Under the pieces are notes generated by a model that was not told the DNA's origin, did no database searches, and saw only the letters and a program-made list of their open reading frames with translations. A stretch of DNA of 64,000 nt from Blattamonas nauphoetae (Eukaryota; Preaxostyla; Oxymonadida), in assembly GCA_033064195.1 (NCBI GenBank), contig JARBJD010000076.1, positions 186,001 to 250,000 of the forward strand, written 5' to 3'. This document shows positions 52,426 to 63,371 of this stretch, in pieces (position 1 is the first letter of the stretch; each line of letters begins with the position of its first letter). The position numbers and the translations under genes are program-made.

Positions 52426-55400
52426 TGTAACAAACCGAGGTACCTCTGATAATGAGAAGTGGTCGTGAGTAATGGGTTGGTCAATAGAGAGCCAACATAA
52501 TGACGAAACATTTCAATAATTAGAAACGCTTGGTATCCTTACTCTTTCCAATCATCAGGGCGAACCAATGATGAAAGGGACTGTCGCTTGCGACGAAAGA
52601 GGTAACAAAAATTGTTTTAGTGCTTGTAACAGAAAATCTCCAACGGAGAACAAAAAACTGTTGCAAGTCTTGTAAAAGAGTGTTCCAAAAGGAAGTAGAA
52701 ACTAGTCCCCTGCCCCTCGCGGCTTGTGGTAGCAGGCAATCAAGAGGTACCTCGGTTTGTTACAAGCACCGCCCTTCTAGTAGGTGCTGTTCAAACCTCG
52801 GTCCCTCTGATAATGAGCCTTGAAAGGAACAGAAAGAAAGGAAGATGGTGAAAGAATGAAATGAAGAACATCCATAATTAGAGCCTGACCATCAGATGCT
52901 TAGTCGTCTGAGAGACCGTGACTCCCGTTTAAGGGCTGCCACCAAGACGATGAAAGGACAGGGTAGCCGACGCCGAATAGGATGGGACGGGCATAGTATT
53001 CATCGGCGACTGTTGAGCCGGGACTCCATCCGACGTGTGCGTTGAGAGTCCGGAGGTTGACTCGTCTCACGAGGCGGAGGTATGAAATGGCAGCGTGTTT
53101 AATGGAGTAGGGCCCGAACGTCTCAGGTATGCCTGCCTCCCTGAAGACCCTCTTGATCCTGTCTGTGATCCGCTGTTGGTTGAGTGGCTTGCCGGTGGAG
53201 AAGTCGACCCATGTGTGTGAGAGGTCCGCATGCGGAAGAGACGAAAGTTGGTCAGTGACGGCCTGGACATTGTGGAGGTGGGCCTGGAGAGCGACATAGG
53301 GAGAATAGTCCGGAGCGCCTTCGTCCTCAATGAACTTCTGATGAAACACGTCCTGGCGTTGCTTCTGAATGACCGAGATCACCACGCGATTGACCCCCTC
53401 GTCCATTGAGGGACGAGGCCATTCGATTCTCTTCCACTTGAGATGCACCAGTTCCTCGCGGCGACAGCAGGAATAAGTCAGGATGAGAACAATTGCCCTT
53501 GTCTGTTGGAGGTCTGGATTGGACTTGGCTTCCTCGAAGGTCGTTTGTGCCCACCTCAGTATCATATTGACGTTCCACATGCTCGAATACATTGGCGTCG
53601 TCTTCTGTGGATTCTGCTTTGCTATCAGCTTCTGAATAGAGAGAAGGGCTGTCTTGTCTAAGGCAAGTTCGGTGTGGAAAAGCTGAAGACTTGACTTGAC
53701 GTGCGCGAGTATTTGGCGAGGAATAGAGGGAGACTCATTGAATTTGTCCTGGAGGTGGATGGCGAACTCTGCCAGTATCTTCTGGATCTCCCCGCCCTTC
53801 TTGACGAGATCTTCTGGGGAGAGGTGATTATCCAAACAATACTCTTCGAATAGTTTCCATGCGCGCCTCCACTTCGCCTCCGACTTATATCTTGTCTCCT
53901 CCAGCCGTATCAGTTTCTCGCCGTAGTTGCGAAGGGCACACAGAGAGCGGAAGAAGGTTCGGGGTGGGGAGAGTGTCATTCTATGAGAGACGCCAGAATC
54001 GAGCCTGGTGGTAGCTTCAAGTCCTCGAGAGGATTGTCGAGGGCTGTCAGTTGACTGTACTCTCCCAACAACATCTGCTTGCAATCGAGTTGTGACAGAA
54101 GAGTGGACCACGGTTGGGCTCTCCACGCCGGAGTAATTAGGAGAGCTCTCTTCGGTCTCTGTATCATGAGCTTCCTCACTACTTTCGAGATCATCAAAAT
54201 TGGGGGGTGGATCAGGAGATTCATTATCATCTCGGACCAATCTTGGTCCATTACCCCTCCTCCAGCTTCTTCTTTCGCCCCTGAGAGAGAGAAATACATT
54301 GCGCATTGTTTGTTCTTGACGCTCGCGAAAAGATCCATCCCGGGATCGAAGTTCCATTTGTCCTTGACCAGTTGAAGAGCTTGTGGCAGGAGATGATATT
54401 CGCTGTGCGGGGGGAGTCGTGAGAGCGCATCCGAGACTGAGTTGGCTTTGCCCGGGATGTGGTTGATCGACTGGAGGTGAAGGCCGAGCCGTTTGAACGT
54501 CTTGAAGACACTCCTGGTTATTTCGAGGAGAGGAAGACCTGCGCGTTGTCTCCGCAGGTTGTAGACAGCGGCTGTATTGTCCGATAGAATCGAGAGTGAG
54601 GAGACTCGAGCTCGTCTCAAATGCTTCGCAGCTGCTCGAACGCTCCGACCCACCGCTGCAGTCTCTTTCCAATTGCTCGTGTGCGAGCGCTCCTGTATGT
54701 TCCAGAACCCGTGGAAATAAACAGTCGAACCAGTTAACTGGAGTGTCGCTCCCCAGCCTGTCGGACTGGCGTCCGTGGTGATTGAGGCTTGGCTCACTGT
54801 CGGTTGGAAGGAGAACGGAGAGTTGTTTGTCAGGCGCTTCTTCCAAAACTGTAATTCCCCCAGGAGTTGGGGAGTGAGGCGAACCTTGCCGTTCCATCCA
54901 AACTTGTGGACGGTTGATGACAGGAGCGTTTGATGCCTTCGGAGATATAGACTTGCTTCTGGAATTGAAATACGCAGAAAACTGAGTGAGCCGATTAAGC
55001 TGGAGAGGTGTTTCAATGAGATCATTGCCCTCTGTTGGCAGGAGAGAGTCTGGGATTTGAGTAACGACAGGAGCTTCTTTCGTCTGCAATCCGTCACTTT
55101 GACAGTCTGGTCCTTCGAGTTGAGTAACCAGCCGAGGAACTCCGCCTCCTGGCTGGGACGGAGGAGACATTTGTCCTCCGCTATCACGAAACCCAGCTGG
55201 CGGAGTCTCTGAACCGCCTGAACTGTCTTGCTTCTCGCCTCGTCCTCTGAGTCCGCTATCAGGAGTAAGTCGTCCAGATAAAAGACTATTGAGATCTTCA
55301 ACTCCTCCCTCAATGCCTTCACAGCGATCTTCATCGTCTTCGAGAACGTTCGGGGTGCGGTTGCCAATCCGAAAGGCAGTGCTTTGAACTGGTACGCCTT

Positions 55401-57185
55401 GTGTTGAAATTGAAAGCAGAGGAACTTGCGTAATGGTGGCGAGAGATGGATGTGCAGATACGCAGACTGTATGTCGATGGTTGTTAGCCAGGAGTGAGTG
55501 TTGATTAGAGGAAAGGCGGTTTGAATGTTTTCCATTTTGAAGTGAGTCGTTTTGATCTCTCTGTTTAGGTGAGATGCATCTATCACCTTTCTGTATTTCC
55601 CTCCCTTCTTTGCGACGAGGAATGTGGGGAGAATCAGTTCCGCTGTCTCCGGCTGTATTTCCTCCACTGCACCCATTCGAAGTTCCTCTTGAAGAAGTTG
55701 ATTGTAAGCTTCCATCTCCTCCGTTTTCCCTCTGAACGGTGGTGCTCTTCCCAATAGGCGCAGTCTGTCCGGTGAGTCGGCCTCCTTCCACTCCCAAAGA
55801 GCTCCCGCTTGAATAATATCCTTCCCACCAATATCTGCCCACAGTGAGATTCTGTCCAGGAGTCTCCCTGTTATCTTGACATCCTCCTGCTTTAATTCCG
55901 ACTCTACTGGCCTTTCCTGTTGTAGTGTCGGTGAGGACCGAATTGTTTGACGGGGGTACGGCCCTGCCCCCCTCTCGGTGAGAAAGCAGCGCCAGACTGC
56001 ATATGTGTCATCGGCGCTGGGCCAATCATTTGAGTGGTCTGATCGAAACCTGTCTGAGTTGGTTGATAAGAGGAAGTGGAACGTGGAAGTAAACTCACAT
56101 CATTCGAGAGAGGGCGTCGAATGTTCATCTGGTCCATCATGTCCATGAAGTTCTTCTCGTCGACATATAGTGCGTGATATGTTCGTGAGGCGGCATCCGA
56201 TGAAATGAGGATCGCGTCTAGGATCTTTGAGAGGATGGGGGAGGTAGGATCAGACGTTGAAATTTGGGTGTGAACTTCGCCAATTAAAGCTGCTGCAACA
56301 AGGCTGTGTTGTGTTGCCATCCTGAGCATCTGCTGCTGAACTCCTAGTGGACTGTTAAGTTTTGGAGGATCGTCCGAAAACTGAGTCTGTATTTCCAAAT
56401 CTCTTCGAGAGTTGTATGATGCCCGGGTTAATTCGTCAATCAATTGCGGAGGCAGAACATTCTTAACCCAGTCCGTGGTGAACTTCGTATGCCTCTTTTC
56501 AGCTTCTTTTCAAACTCGTCGCTGGATCCTTTCGATGGATGGGACTGAAATCTGAGTCCTGATACAGAGCGATGTAGGGGTCTTGTAGATCCAGATGTGG
56601 TGGTAATAGATTCCGTTTCATCTTTGATGAGCGGTTTTTTCTTCCAAGAGAACGAGATTTGCGTCGCCCCTCCTTTGATCTGTGCTTTTGTGCTGCTTCC
56701 CTTCAGACCTATGTCCGGCCGAATAAAGAGATCTTTCTCGCTCATTCTGACGAGAGTAATGACTGGACGGAATGGAACCGCCAGAAGATGTGTTGGATGA
56801 TTCCGAGCTGTCGGAACTGTCATCGTCGACCGGGTCCGTTGGACGTGAACGCTTGCGTTTTCTAATCGGAGAAGGTGCTCGCGTGGGAGGTATAGTTGTC
56901 CCGCGACGCTGGGAAGGTGGTACTTCCGGCGTTGTGGCCTGAGCCGTGTGAGATTGCTTTAACGATAGCGCGTCGAAAAACGCTGGGTCTGCGGTTCTAA
57001 TACCACTAATAATCTGTCTGATGACATCAGGTGGTATTTGGTCGGAAGGGGCAGTGTCTGCTGCAGCTGAAGTTTCTGAATGTGTCGTCATTATTTTGAT
57101 CTTCGTGACCAACCCATTACTCACGACCACTTCTCATTATCAGAGGGACCGAGGTTTGAACAGCACCTACTAGAAGGGCGGTGCT
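52426..57185 (-). mobile_element. DIRS-type tyrosine-recombinase retroelement 2, nested in the minisatellite
   Basis: Minus-strand DIRS retroelement, 4.8 kb. Parts from its 5' side: a gag-like region (about 55904-57130); reverse transcriptase/RNase H (53976-55754) with a YLDD box; and a tyrosine recombinase (about 52900-54050) with CRREEL, KHAAISYL and GWSPGS blocks. Inverted terminal repeats of roughly 40-50 bp (CTCTGATAATGAGAAGTGGT) lie at both ends. The internal complementary region at about 52735-52815 carries the complements of both outer ends, fixing the borders. No target duplication: the 35-bp repeat is simply split. It looks near whole, with about one or two breaks. Distinct in sequence from element 1, so a different subfamily. 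Confidence 0.85.
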
Positions 57186-57864
57186 GGAATGCTCACACTC
57201 TCTCTCCCCTCATTCTGGTCATGGAATGCTCGCACTCTCTCCCCTCATTCTGGTCATGGAATGCTCGCACTCTCTCCCCTCATTCTGGTCATGGAATGCT
57301 CGCACTCTCTCCCCTCATTCTGGTCATGGAATGCTCACACTCTCTCTCCCCTCATTCTGGTCATGGAATGCTCGCACTCTCTCCCCTCATTCTGGTCATG
57401 GAATGCTCGCACTCTCTCCCCTCATTCTGGTCATGGAATGCTCGCACTCTCTCCCCTCATTCTGGTCATGGAATGCTCGCACTCTCTCCCCTCATTCTGG
57501 TCATGGAATGCTCGCACTCTCTCCCCTCATTCTGGTCATGGAATGCTCACACTCTCTCCCCTCATTCTGGTCATGGAATGCTCGCACTCTCTCCCCTCAT
57601 TCTGGTCATGGAATGCTCGCACTCTCTCCCCTCATTCTGGTCATGGAATGCTCGCACTCTCTCCCCTCATTCTGGTCATGGAATGCTCGCACTCTCTCCC
57701 CTCATTCTGGTCATGGAATGCTCACACTCTCTCCCCTCATTCTGGTCATGGAATGCTCGCACTCTCTCCCCTCATTCTGGTCATGGAATGCTCGGACTCT
57801 CTCCCCTCATTCTGGTCATGGAATGCTCGGACTCTCTCCCCTCATTCTGGTCATGGAATGCTCG
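57186..57864. repeat. 35-bp minisatellite, right part (~19 copies)
   Basis: Continuation of the array of 51523-52425 on the far side of the nested DIRS element. The same unit, with variants at the third base (GCTCGCA, GCTCACA, GCTCGGA). Confidence 0.95.
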
Positions 57865-57885
57865 CCGTCTCAAATGCATTGACTT

Positions 57886-58190
57886 TTTCAGGAACTGACG
57901 AAACAGTTGCGAGATGTCTGTGAATCTGCGTCGATTTGCAGCCGAGCGTTGGCAGCAGAGCTGGAATCATGATGCAACGATGGGAGACACGTCTCGTGTT
58001 TGATGGAATGGATGGCTTCGAAGACACGATCGAACAACATCGAAGCGAGAAATGTGAATCTGGAGGAGACAGGATTGTTCGATGTTCGATGAAATGGAGC
58101 GATTTTCAAGAAGGAAACGTCACCGAACACTCATTTCTCAGAAACTCGAAACACGACTTGAACGACTCCCCTGAAACAACATTCTAAGTT
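57886..58190 (+). pseudogene. C-terminal fragment of the divergent family, duplicate of 31.4 kb
   Basis: Reads MMQRWETRLVFDGMDGFEDT, then IEQHRSEKCESGGDRIVRC and MKWSDFQEGNVTEH; nearly the same DNA as 31378-31610. It may be the 3' half of the gene whose 5' half lies at 51030-51522, separated by minisatellite and retroelement. Incomplete; function unknown. Confidence 0.45.
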
Positions 58191-59150
58191 GTGTTCTTAC
58201 GTCCCCTCACTTCAGATTTGTTGTGAATTCGCCTCCAGCATCAGCCGCCGTTTCACCGCTGTCTTGGAGAATGCAGCAGAAACGCGATTTTGGAAGATTC
58301 TACTGAAACTGAGTTCTCCGTTGTGTCTTCGCCATTCGTCAGTGCTGCTGGTGTTTTGTTCGTTCATCGAAGTGGATGGATCGAACTTGACTGAAACCGA
58401 AACGACGCTTCTCTTGTTCTTCTCACCCGCTCTTCCCTTTGTGCCCTCGAACTGAGAGGGAAGACGAAAGATGCGCTGAAATGTCAGACGAACCATTCCA
58501 CCCCTTTCCATCAATCATTTGAAGCTGATTGTGTGATCGGTCGTTCGGTCTCGATCGGAACACGTGTCAGGAAAGCCGACGGATTCTCTCGCAAATGCAC
58601 GTGAAATGGGAAAGACTGGGCAGTTCTGATCAAGCGGATCAGAAATAAGTCGAACTCTTGTTCATCCGAAGATCACCGCCAAGATCAGTGGAAGTCTCAT
58701 CTCTTTCGGCTGCGACTTGTGTGTTGAGGAAAGATTGTTGTTTGTGTTGTTGAAAATTGAAGACACCAGATGCCCTTCTGATCAGATCCAAACACACTCT
58801 CGTTCAAGTCCCAGGTCGCACTCCATTTCCATTTTGAGAGCCGTTCGTTTGACTTTGCTGCTTGCTCACATGCACAACCACGCGCTCCTCTCTCCTCCAT
58901 CACTCTCTTTACTTGGCCTGCTGTCTGTGTATGGATGATTGTATTTGAGAGAGCAGATTGGGGAAATCGGTGCACTGCCTGTCATAATTTCTCTCTTCAT
59001 CTGCTTCTCAGCATTCTCTTGTGGTTCGCTCGGAGTTCTTCAGCTTTGTCAGCGACGTCGTTCGTTTCAAGTCATTCACAGGTTTCATCTTGATTAATGG
59101 ATAGTTCCAATCTTCGTTGGTTTGCTTGTATTCTTCCTTTTGGACATTTA
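58191..59150. other. no firm gene
   Basis: The plus strand between 58200 and 58460 has scattered coding-like phrases (Ser/Thr-rich) in shifting frames, perhaps a decayed surface-protein fragment. Nothing recognisable. At 59143-59160 a TTTCATCTCA block matches the upstream promoter block of the family; it belongs to the gene at 60857 before the pogo insertion. Confidence 0.35.
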
Positions 59151-59186
59151 TTTCATCTCAATCTCTATTTCTCTTTCATTCTTTTA

Positions 59187-60810
59187 GTGGTTGATCAAAC
59201 CAGGGTAAAAAAATAAACCGGGGAAGATCCAGATTGAACCCATTGACCAATTCAATCCAACAGTTTGATGAAAAAAGTCTTTTATTAACAGTCAATATGA
59301 AATGGTAAACTATGAAGTATCATCTGAGTCGTCTCCGCCATCGTCTGTCGGATCGAGTGGTATTTGAGGGTTTTCTGGCGGTTGCATCCTCTGGCGGATT
59401 CCAGCATCTGAGATGAACCAGAGACCATTCCGAGAATGGTCTCGACGCTGTGGGTTGGGGTTGAGTCGATTGGGAAGTTCACCCTCACTAAGATGTCTTT
59501 GCACTGGTACCACAGTCGGAGGCTCCATTCCTGTGTCAAGAAAACTTTTTCGAATCCCATCTGGTCCAAGTGCCGTATTGAGAGATGATCGGCACTTGGA
59601 CATGAAAGTTGTTCTTCTGGCTGCTTGGTTTTCGAGTGGTTGTGGAGTAATGTCGTTGAGGAGGCCTTTCTTGAAATTCGCGGTGATGTACTGGTCGACA
59701 GGTTGTAGAAGATGTGTTGTATGCGATGGGAGAATAACGACATCTATGTTGTGTTGTCTGAACAGGTGGAGAGCCGGTGCACAATAATGGGAGTGGAGAC
59801 CATCCATAATCAAGAGAGCTCTGTCGTTTTCGAGGTTTAGCGTATTTCTTCTGGAAAGGATGGCAGGAATGATATATAGCTGAAGGATCATCGGAAACAG
59901 AATGTTTGTCATTCGGGTTTGAGGTGAAGCCATAATCTTAATCATTTGTGTTTGGTATGGAGTGAATTCAGGCGGAATATGATCGAACGGGACGAGAATG
60001 ACGGTTGGTAAAGGCTCGCCATCTGCGGCGACTGAAAGCAAGAGTGTGACTTTATTGGGGAGTGGAATATGGGGGACGTATGGGCGAGGCTCATCTGGTC
60101 CGACTGCGACCATAGGATTATGAACCATCGCTGAGTTGGCAAAAGTTTCATCTAGATTGAAAATTAGTGAAGTGCAATAAGGGTATGCACCTCGAAGTCT
60201 ACAATACATGGTAAAAAAGGGCTCAATTATTGCCCTCGATGTCTGTCGGAATCGTTCTACAGGGAATTGATGTGAGCGTTTGAGAGCTAAATTTGGACTG
60301 GACCTGACAAAGGATTGCCCGTATGTGGAGCATAATGTGGGCTTTGGTGCTTCGGCCGCACGTTTGCGAATGGTATCTGTGCACTAATCACAAAAAAATA
60401 TGACGAAAAGAATATCACATACAAGGGAACGAATCGACTTCGGTGTGTGGAAGATCCTTCGCTCTTTGTCTTCATTGATCTTGTTTTGGATATCAGATCG
60501 TTCAGTTTCGTCAAGTAAGAAGGGTCGGCCACGAATTCCCCCCTTTCTGCCCAATTTCAGGCTCTTAACAGCCCTTTCCATGACCTTCCTGTTCACCAAT
60601 CCAAGCGTGACAATCTTGTTGACCGGGACGTTGTAGTCCCGGCACAACCTAGCAAAGCGCTCCCCCCGATGTGCGATGTGCCGATATTCGGCGGTGTTGG
60701 AAATCCGGATGATTTCAGCGTCTGATATTGGAGAACGTTTGGGCATAATTATCATGGGGCAGAAGCGGATTTACCCCCCTTTATTTAGTTTCCCTGGTTT
60801 GATCAACCAC
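59187..60810. mobile_element. pogo-type DNA transposon, apparently complete (1624 bp)
   Basis: The terminal inverted repeats start GTGGTTGATCAAACCAGGG at both ends, with weaker similarity to about 30 bp. TA target duplications lie at 59185-59186 and 60811-60812. It contains one minus-strand transposase gene (59310-60755) whose frame is fully open once a 39-nt intron is removed. It lies between the two conserved promoter blocks of the family gene at 60857, nine bases upstream of its GACCCATMACGA-type box. Likely autonomous and recent. Confidence 0.9.
59310..60755 (-). CDS. pogo-family DDE transposase, two exons (468 aa)
   Basis: Exon 1, 60423-60755, starts MIIMPKRSPISDAEIIRIS and carries a helix-turn-helix DNA-binding region (ARLCRDYNVPVNKIVTLGLV, GRPFLLDETERSDI). 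Intron 60384-60422 (39 nt, GTATGTG...TTAG). Exon 2, 59310-60383, begins CTDTIRKRAAEAP, has a further HTH stretch, then the DDE_1 core: FNLDETF (Asp 1), LLIMDGLHSHY (Asp 2) and LPSHTTHLLQPVDQYITANF (Asp 3). The joined frame has no break. The C-terminal tail is acidic (DDGGDDSDDTS). It catalyses cut-and-paste transposition at TA sites. The first Met was chosen; MPKRSP three codons later is equally possible. Confidence 0.85.
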
Positions 60811-60819
60811 TATTCTTGA

Positions 60820-60832
60820 AACCCATAACGAG
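60820..60832 (+). promoter_or_regulatory. ACCCATAACGAG box, copy 6
   Basis: AACCCATAACGAG lies 24 nt before ATG 60857. The distal TTTCATCTCA block (59151-59160) has been pushed 1.6 kb away by the pogo insertion. Confidence 0.6.
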
Positions 60833-60856
60833 CGATTGAATTCAGAATCTGAGCGA

Positions 60857-61602
60857 ATGACAGCTTTAAACGCGAAGCCGTCCTCCTCCGCTGATTTTTC
60901 TTGCCCTGGTATCTCTTCACACTGCTTTTCATCTTCTCCAGATTGTTCTCCTTTCCTGGATTGGAACGAAGAAACACACGACTCTGTTCACGAAAGGGTG
61001 GTTGTATACCGATCTCTTGTTGCCACAGTGAAGTTGAATCCTGCTCTTGATGCCTCCCTGGAAGTGAAAGCCGCGAGCTTTCTCGAATCTGTGGTTCCAG
61101 AGGATACTGAATCGACAAATGCTTTTATCAGCAGCTTTGCAATGTCCTCTGATAAATCTATGACGGATTTCGTACAGTCCATTGGGGTGCTCATTTCATC
61201 TGCCAGTCAGGTCATTCCCAACGCTACAATGAAGATGCTCGATTCTCTGTTCTTGTGGTGTTCTCTTGACGTCCAACTTGACTTCGTCAAAGCTGATCTG
61301 ATCACTCAACTCCTCAATACTCTCAATCCACAGTCTCTTTCTTTTGAAGAAGCAGTCGATATCCACGCCTGTCTCATTTCAATCACATTCAATTCTGTCT
61401 GGCTCGCAACTCCGTATTGTCTCGCACAACTCAAAATTGAAGAAGACAATGAACAACAAGCTGTTCACGAGACGGTTTTGAAGCAAGTTGTTGTCCCTTC
61501 GGAGAAGTATATTTACCATTTGTGCGAGCACCGACTTTCGATCGTCGATGGAGACCAATCAAATACATTTATGCATCTTCTCACCCAAATCATCCTAATA
61601 TC
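60857..61602 (+). pseudogene. 355-aa repeated-family protein (copy 6), 3'-truncated by a TIR cassette
   Basis: Starts MTALNAKPSSSADF at the ATG positioned by the box. Landmarks: DCSPFLDWNEETHD, VYRSLVATVKLNPALDASLE, FVQSIGVLISSASQ, KADLITQLLNTLNPQSLSF, NEQQAVHETVLKQVVVPSEK, HLCEHRLSIVDGD. The frame is intact until LLTQIILIS, where the cassette tip TAGGCATGG begins at 61603 and a stop follows five codons later. The C-terminal third (YYQPTMDF through MEGIED) is missing and should lie beyond the cassette's far end, outside the window. Confidence 0.7.
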
Positions 61603-61825
61603 TAGGCATGGCTGACCGGCACTGACCGGTCAGTTTTCGCCGAAAAGCACTGACGGTCACTGACCGGAGAAATAACCAAACCCATATTCCAGAGTTTCCA
61701 TTTCTCCGAAGAGGAATCCAAAGCACACTGAATAACGAGTCAATGACGAGAATATCCACGTTATCTCTGTGGAAATGTGAAAAGAAACTCGTTATCATTT
61801 CAATCAATCCGATTAACTCTTATAT

Positions 61826-63105
61826 TCAGAGATTTCCGAACGAACTAATGACAAAAAATGATGTGGGGACATGATCGAACTTCTGGTCTGGGTTAGCTTC
61901 TCTTTTAAATTCCAACTCATTGCAAGTTGCTTCAGAAGCAATTTTCTTGACATCAACGATCGAAAATGTGGTTGAAGACGAGAGACAAGAAATGTTTGGA
62001 TATCTGAGTGCGAACGTTGTTGTGCCATCTGTTTTTCTGAAAGAGACTTTCTCTGCCGCGAATACAGTTCCATCCGCATCTTCGAGTGTCACATCATATT
62101 TCCAGCTCGTCACTGTGAACACTCCCTCAAAAGACAGTGTCATTTCGAATCCATCCCCATTCTCTCGGATCGTCTGACCGACAGAGGAGATGGATGGACC
62201 AATCAACTTTGGTAAGAGTTGACAAGCAGTTGAAGAACAGTCTGTTCGATATGTACGTGCTAAAATTCTAGTTTTCGTTTTGGATGATCATATGGGATAG
62301 TGAAAGACCCTGATGTATTGTCTGTCTTGAAAATGCAGAACTTGAACTTAGTTGCCAGTTCATGGACGAGAAATGTCATAAGATCCGGAAAAGATGACAG
62401 TGATGGAGAGTTCTTGAAAATGATCGTCATTGGATGGTGGAGATCCTCTTGAGACAAGGCGAAGAAAGAATCACAAGCATTATTGAGAACATTAGAACTG
62501 ACGATGATAAGAGGACCAGCTTCTCTCCTCCTGACAGTGTCCTCCAGTTTCTCGACTTGCGTGATTCGATACTCCATTGTTCTATCAATCGTATCTGAGG
62601 GGATATCAGTTTGAATGAAAGACAGTTGTTCGATTGTCACAAGTTGGATCTTTAGCTTTGATTCTGAATAGGCTCCGGCAGTCGAGAAGCGAAGATCAGA
62701 CAAAAGATGAGGAACTGTCGGACGGTCTTTGTAAGACTGATCAGAAATGTCAGAAAGAGAGAAAATACCACTGAGAGCGTCTAAACAAGGAGTTGAACGA
62801 TTCTTTGTCGTGGTGGATCGATTCGAATTGACAAGAAGTGATTTTGAGAATTTAGAAGCCGTTTCGACACAAAACTGGCTCGAGGGCGATGCTAAGCTTG
62901 AAAAAATAAGGTCAGTCTTGTCGAAGACGAACATATATGAGATGATGGACTCTTGGGAAATCAAGCGAAGAAGAATGAGAATAAGACGAGAACATACAAG
63001 TTGAGCATCAATAAGAGCCACTATTATCATGAGAATGAACCACAAGTCAAGATGGATAATGTTCTTAAATCGTGGAAGAACGTAATGACCACTCGGATCA
63101 GGCAT
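61826..63105 (-). pseudogene. surface-protein gene in TIR cassette, one frame change
   Basis: Frame 62260-63105 begins with a hydrophobic N-terminus (WFILMIIVALIDAQLVC and LILILLRL, a probable signal peptide), then Ser/Thr-rich strand-turn sequence (LSDLRFSTAGAYSESKLKIQ, HHPMTIIFKNSPSLSSF, SGSFTIPYDHPK). A single frame change near 62270 leads into frame 61826-62250: ILARTYRTDCSSTACQLLP, FTVTSWKYDVTLEDADGT, VSFRKTDGTTTFALRYPN, FSIVDVKKIASEATCNELEF. The KYDVTLEDADGT domain is also suggested by the KYDIDVEERG block of the surface gene at 34.9 kb. There is no C-terminal membrane span. The protein would be secreted or surface-bound; role unknown. One break only, so either a young pseudogene or an assembly indel. 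Confidence 0.6.
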
Positions 63106-63371
63106 AACTCCACTCCATCACTCGAATCGTTCTCCTCTTGTTCCCACATTTCTCTCCGATCTTTCTATCAACAGAAGAGCTCTTTCTCACGCTGTACAAC
63201 GAACAAGGCAATCCATATGATAGTGGTGTCACCAATTAGTTCCATGTCAACAATTAGTGCTTTTCTCTGATTTGATAAAGAACATGGCGAATATCAATAG
63301 TGTGAAATGATAGAGTTGACAAATTCCTCCAGCCTGAGAAAAAGATGATTTACTATGGAATGATCAAAACG

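Noticed and set aside
51256-52468. Three long plus-strand open frames rich in SPLILVMECS-like peptides, and the same at 57080-57923
   Set aside because: All are translations of the 35-bp minisatellite in different frames.
5979-57864. Tandem arrays considered as CRISPR arrays
   Set aside because: Units are contiguous, with no unique spacers, and the setting is eukaryotic.
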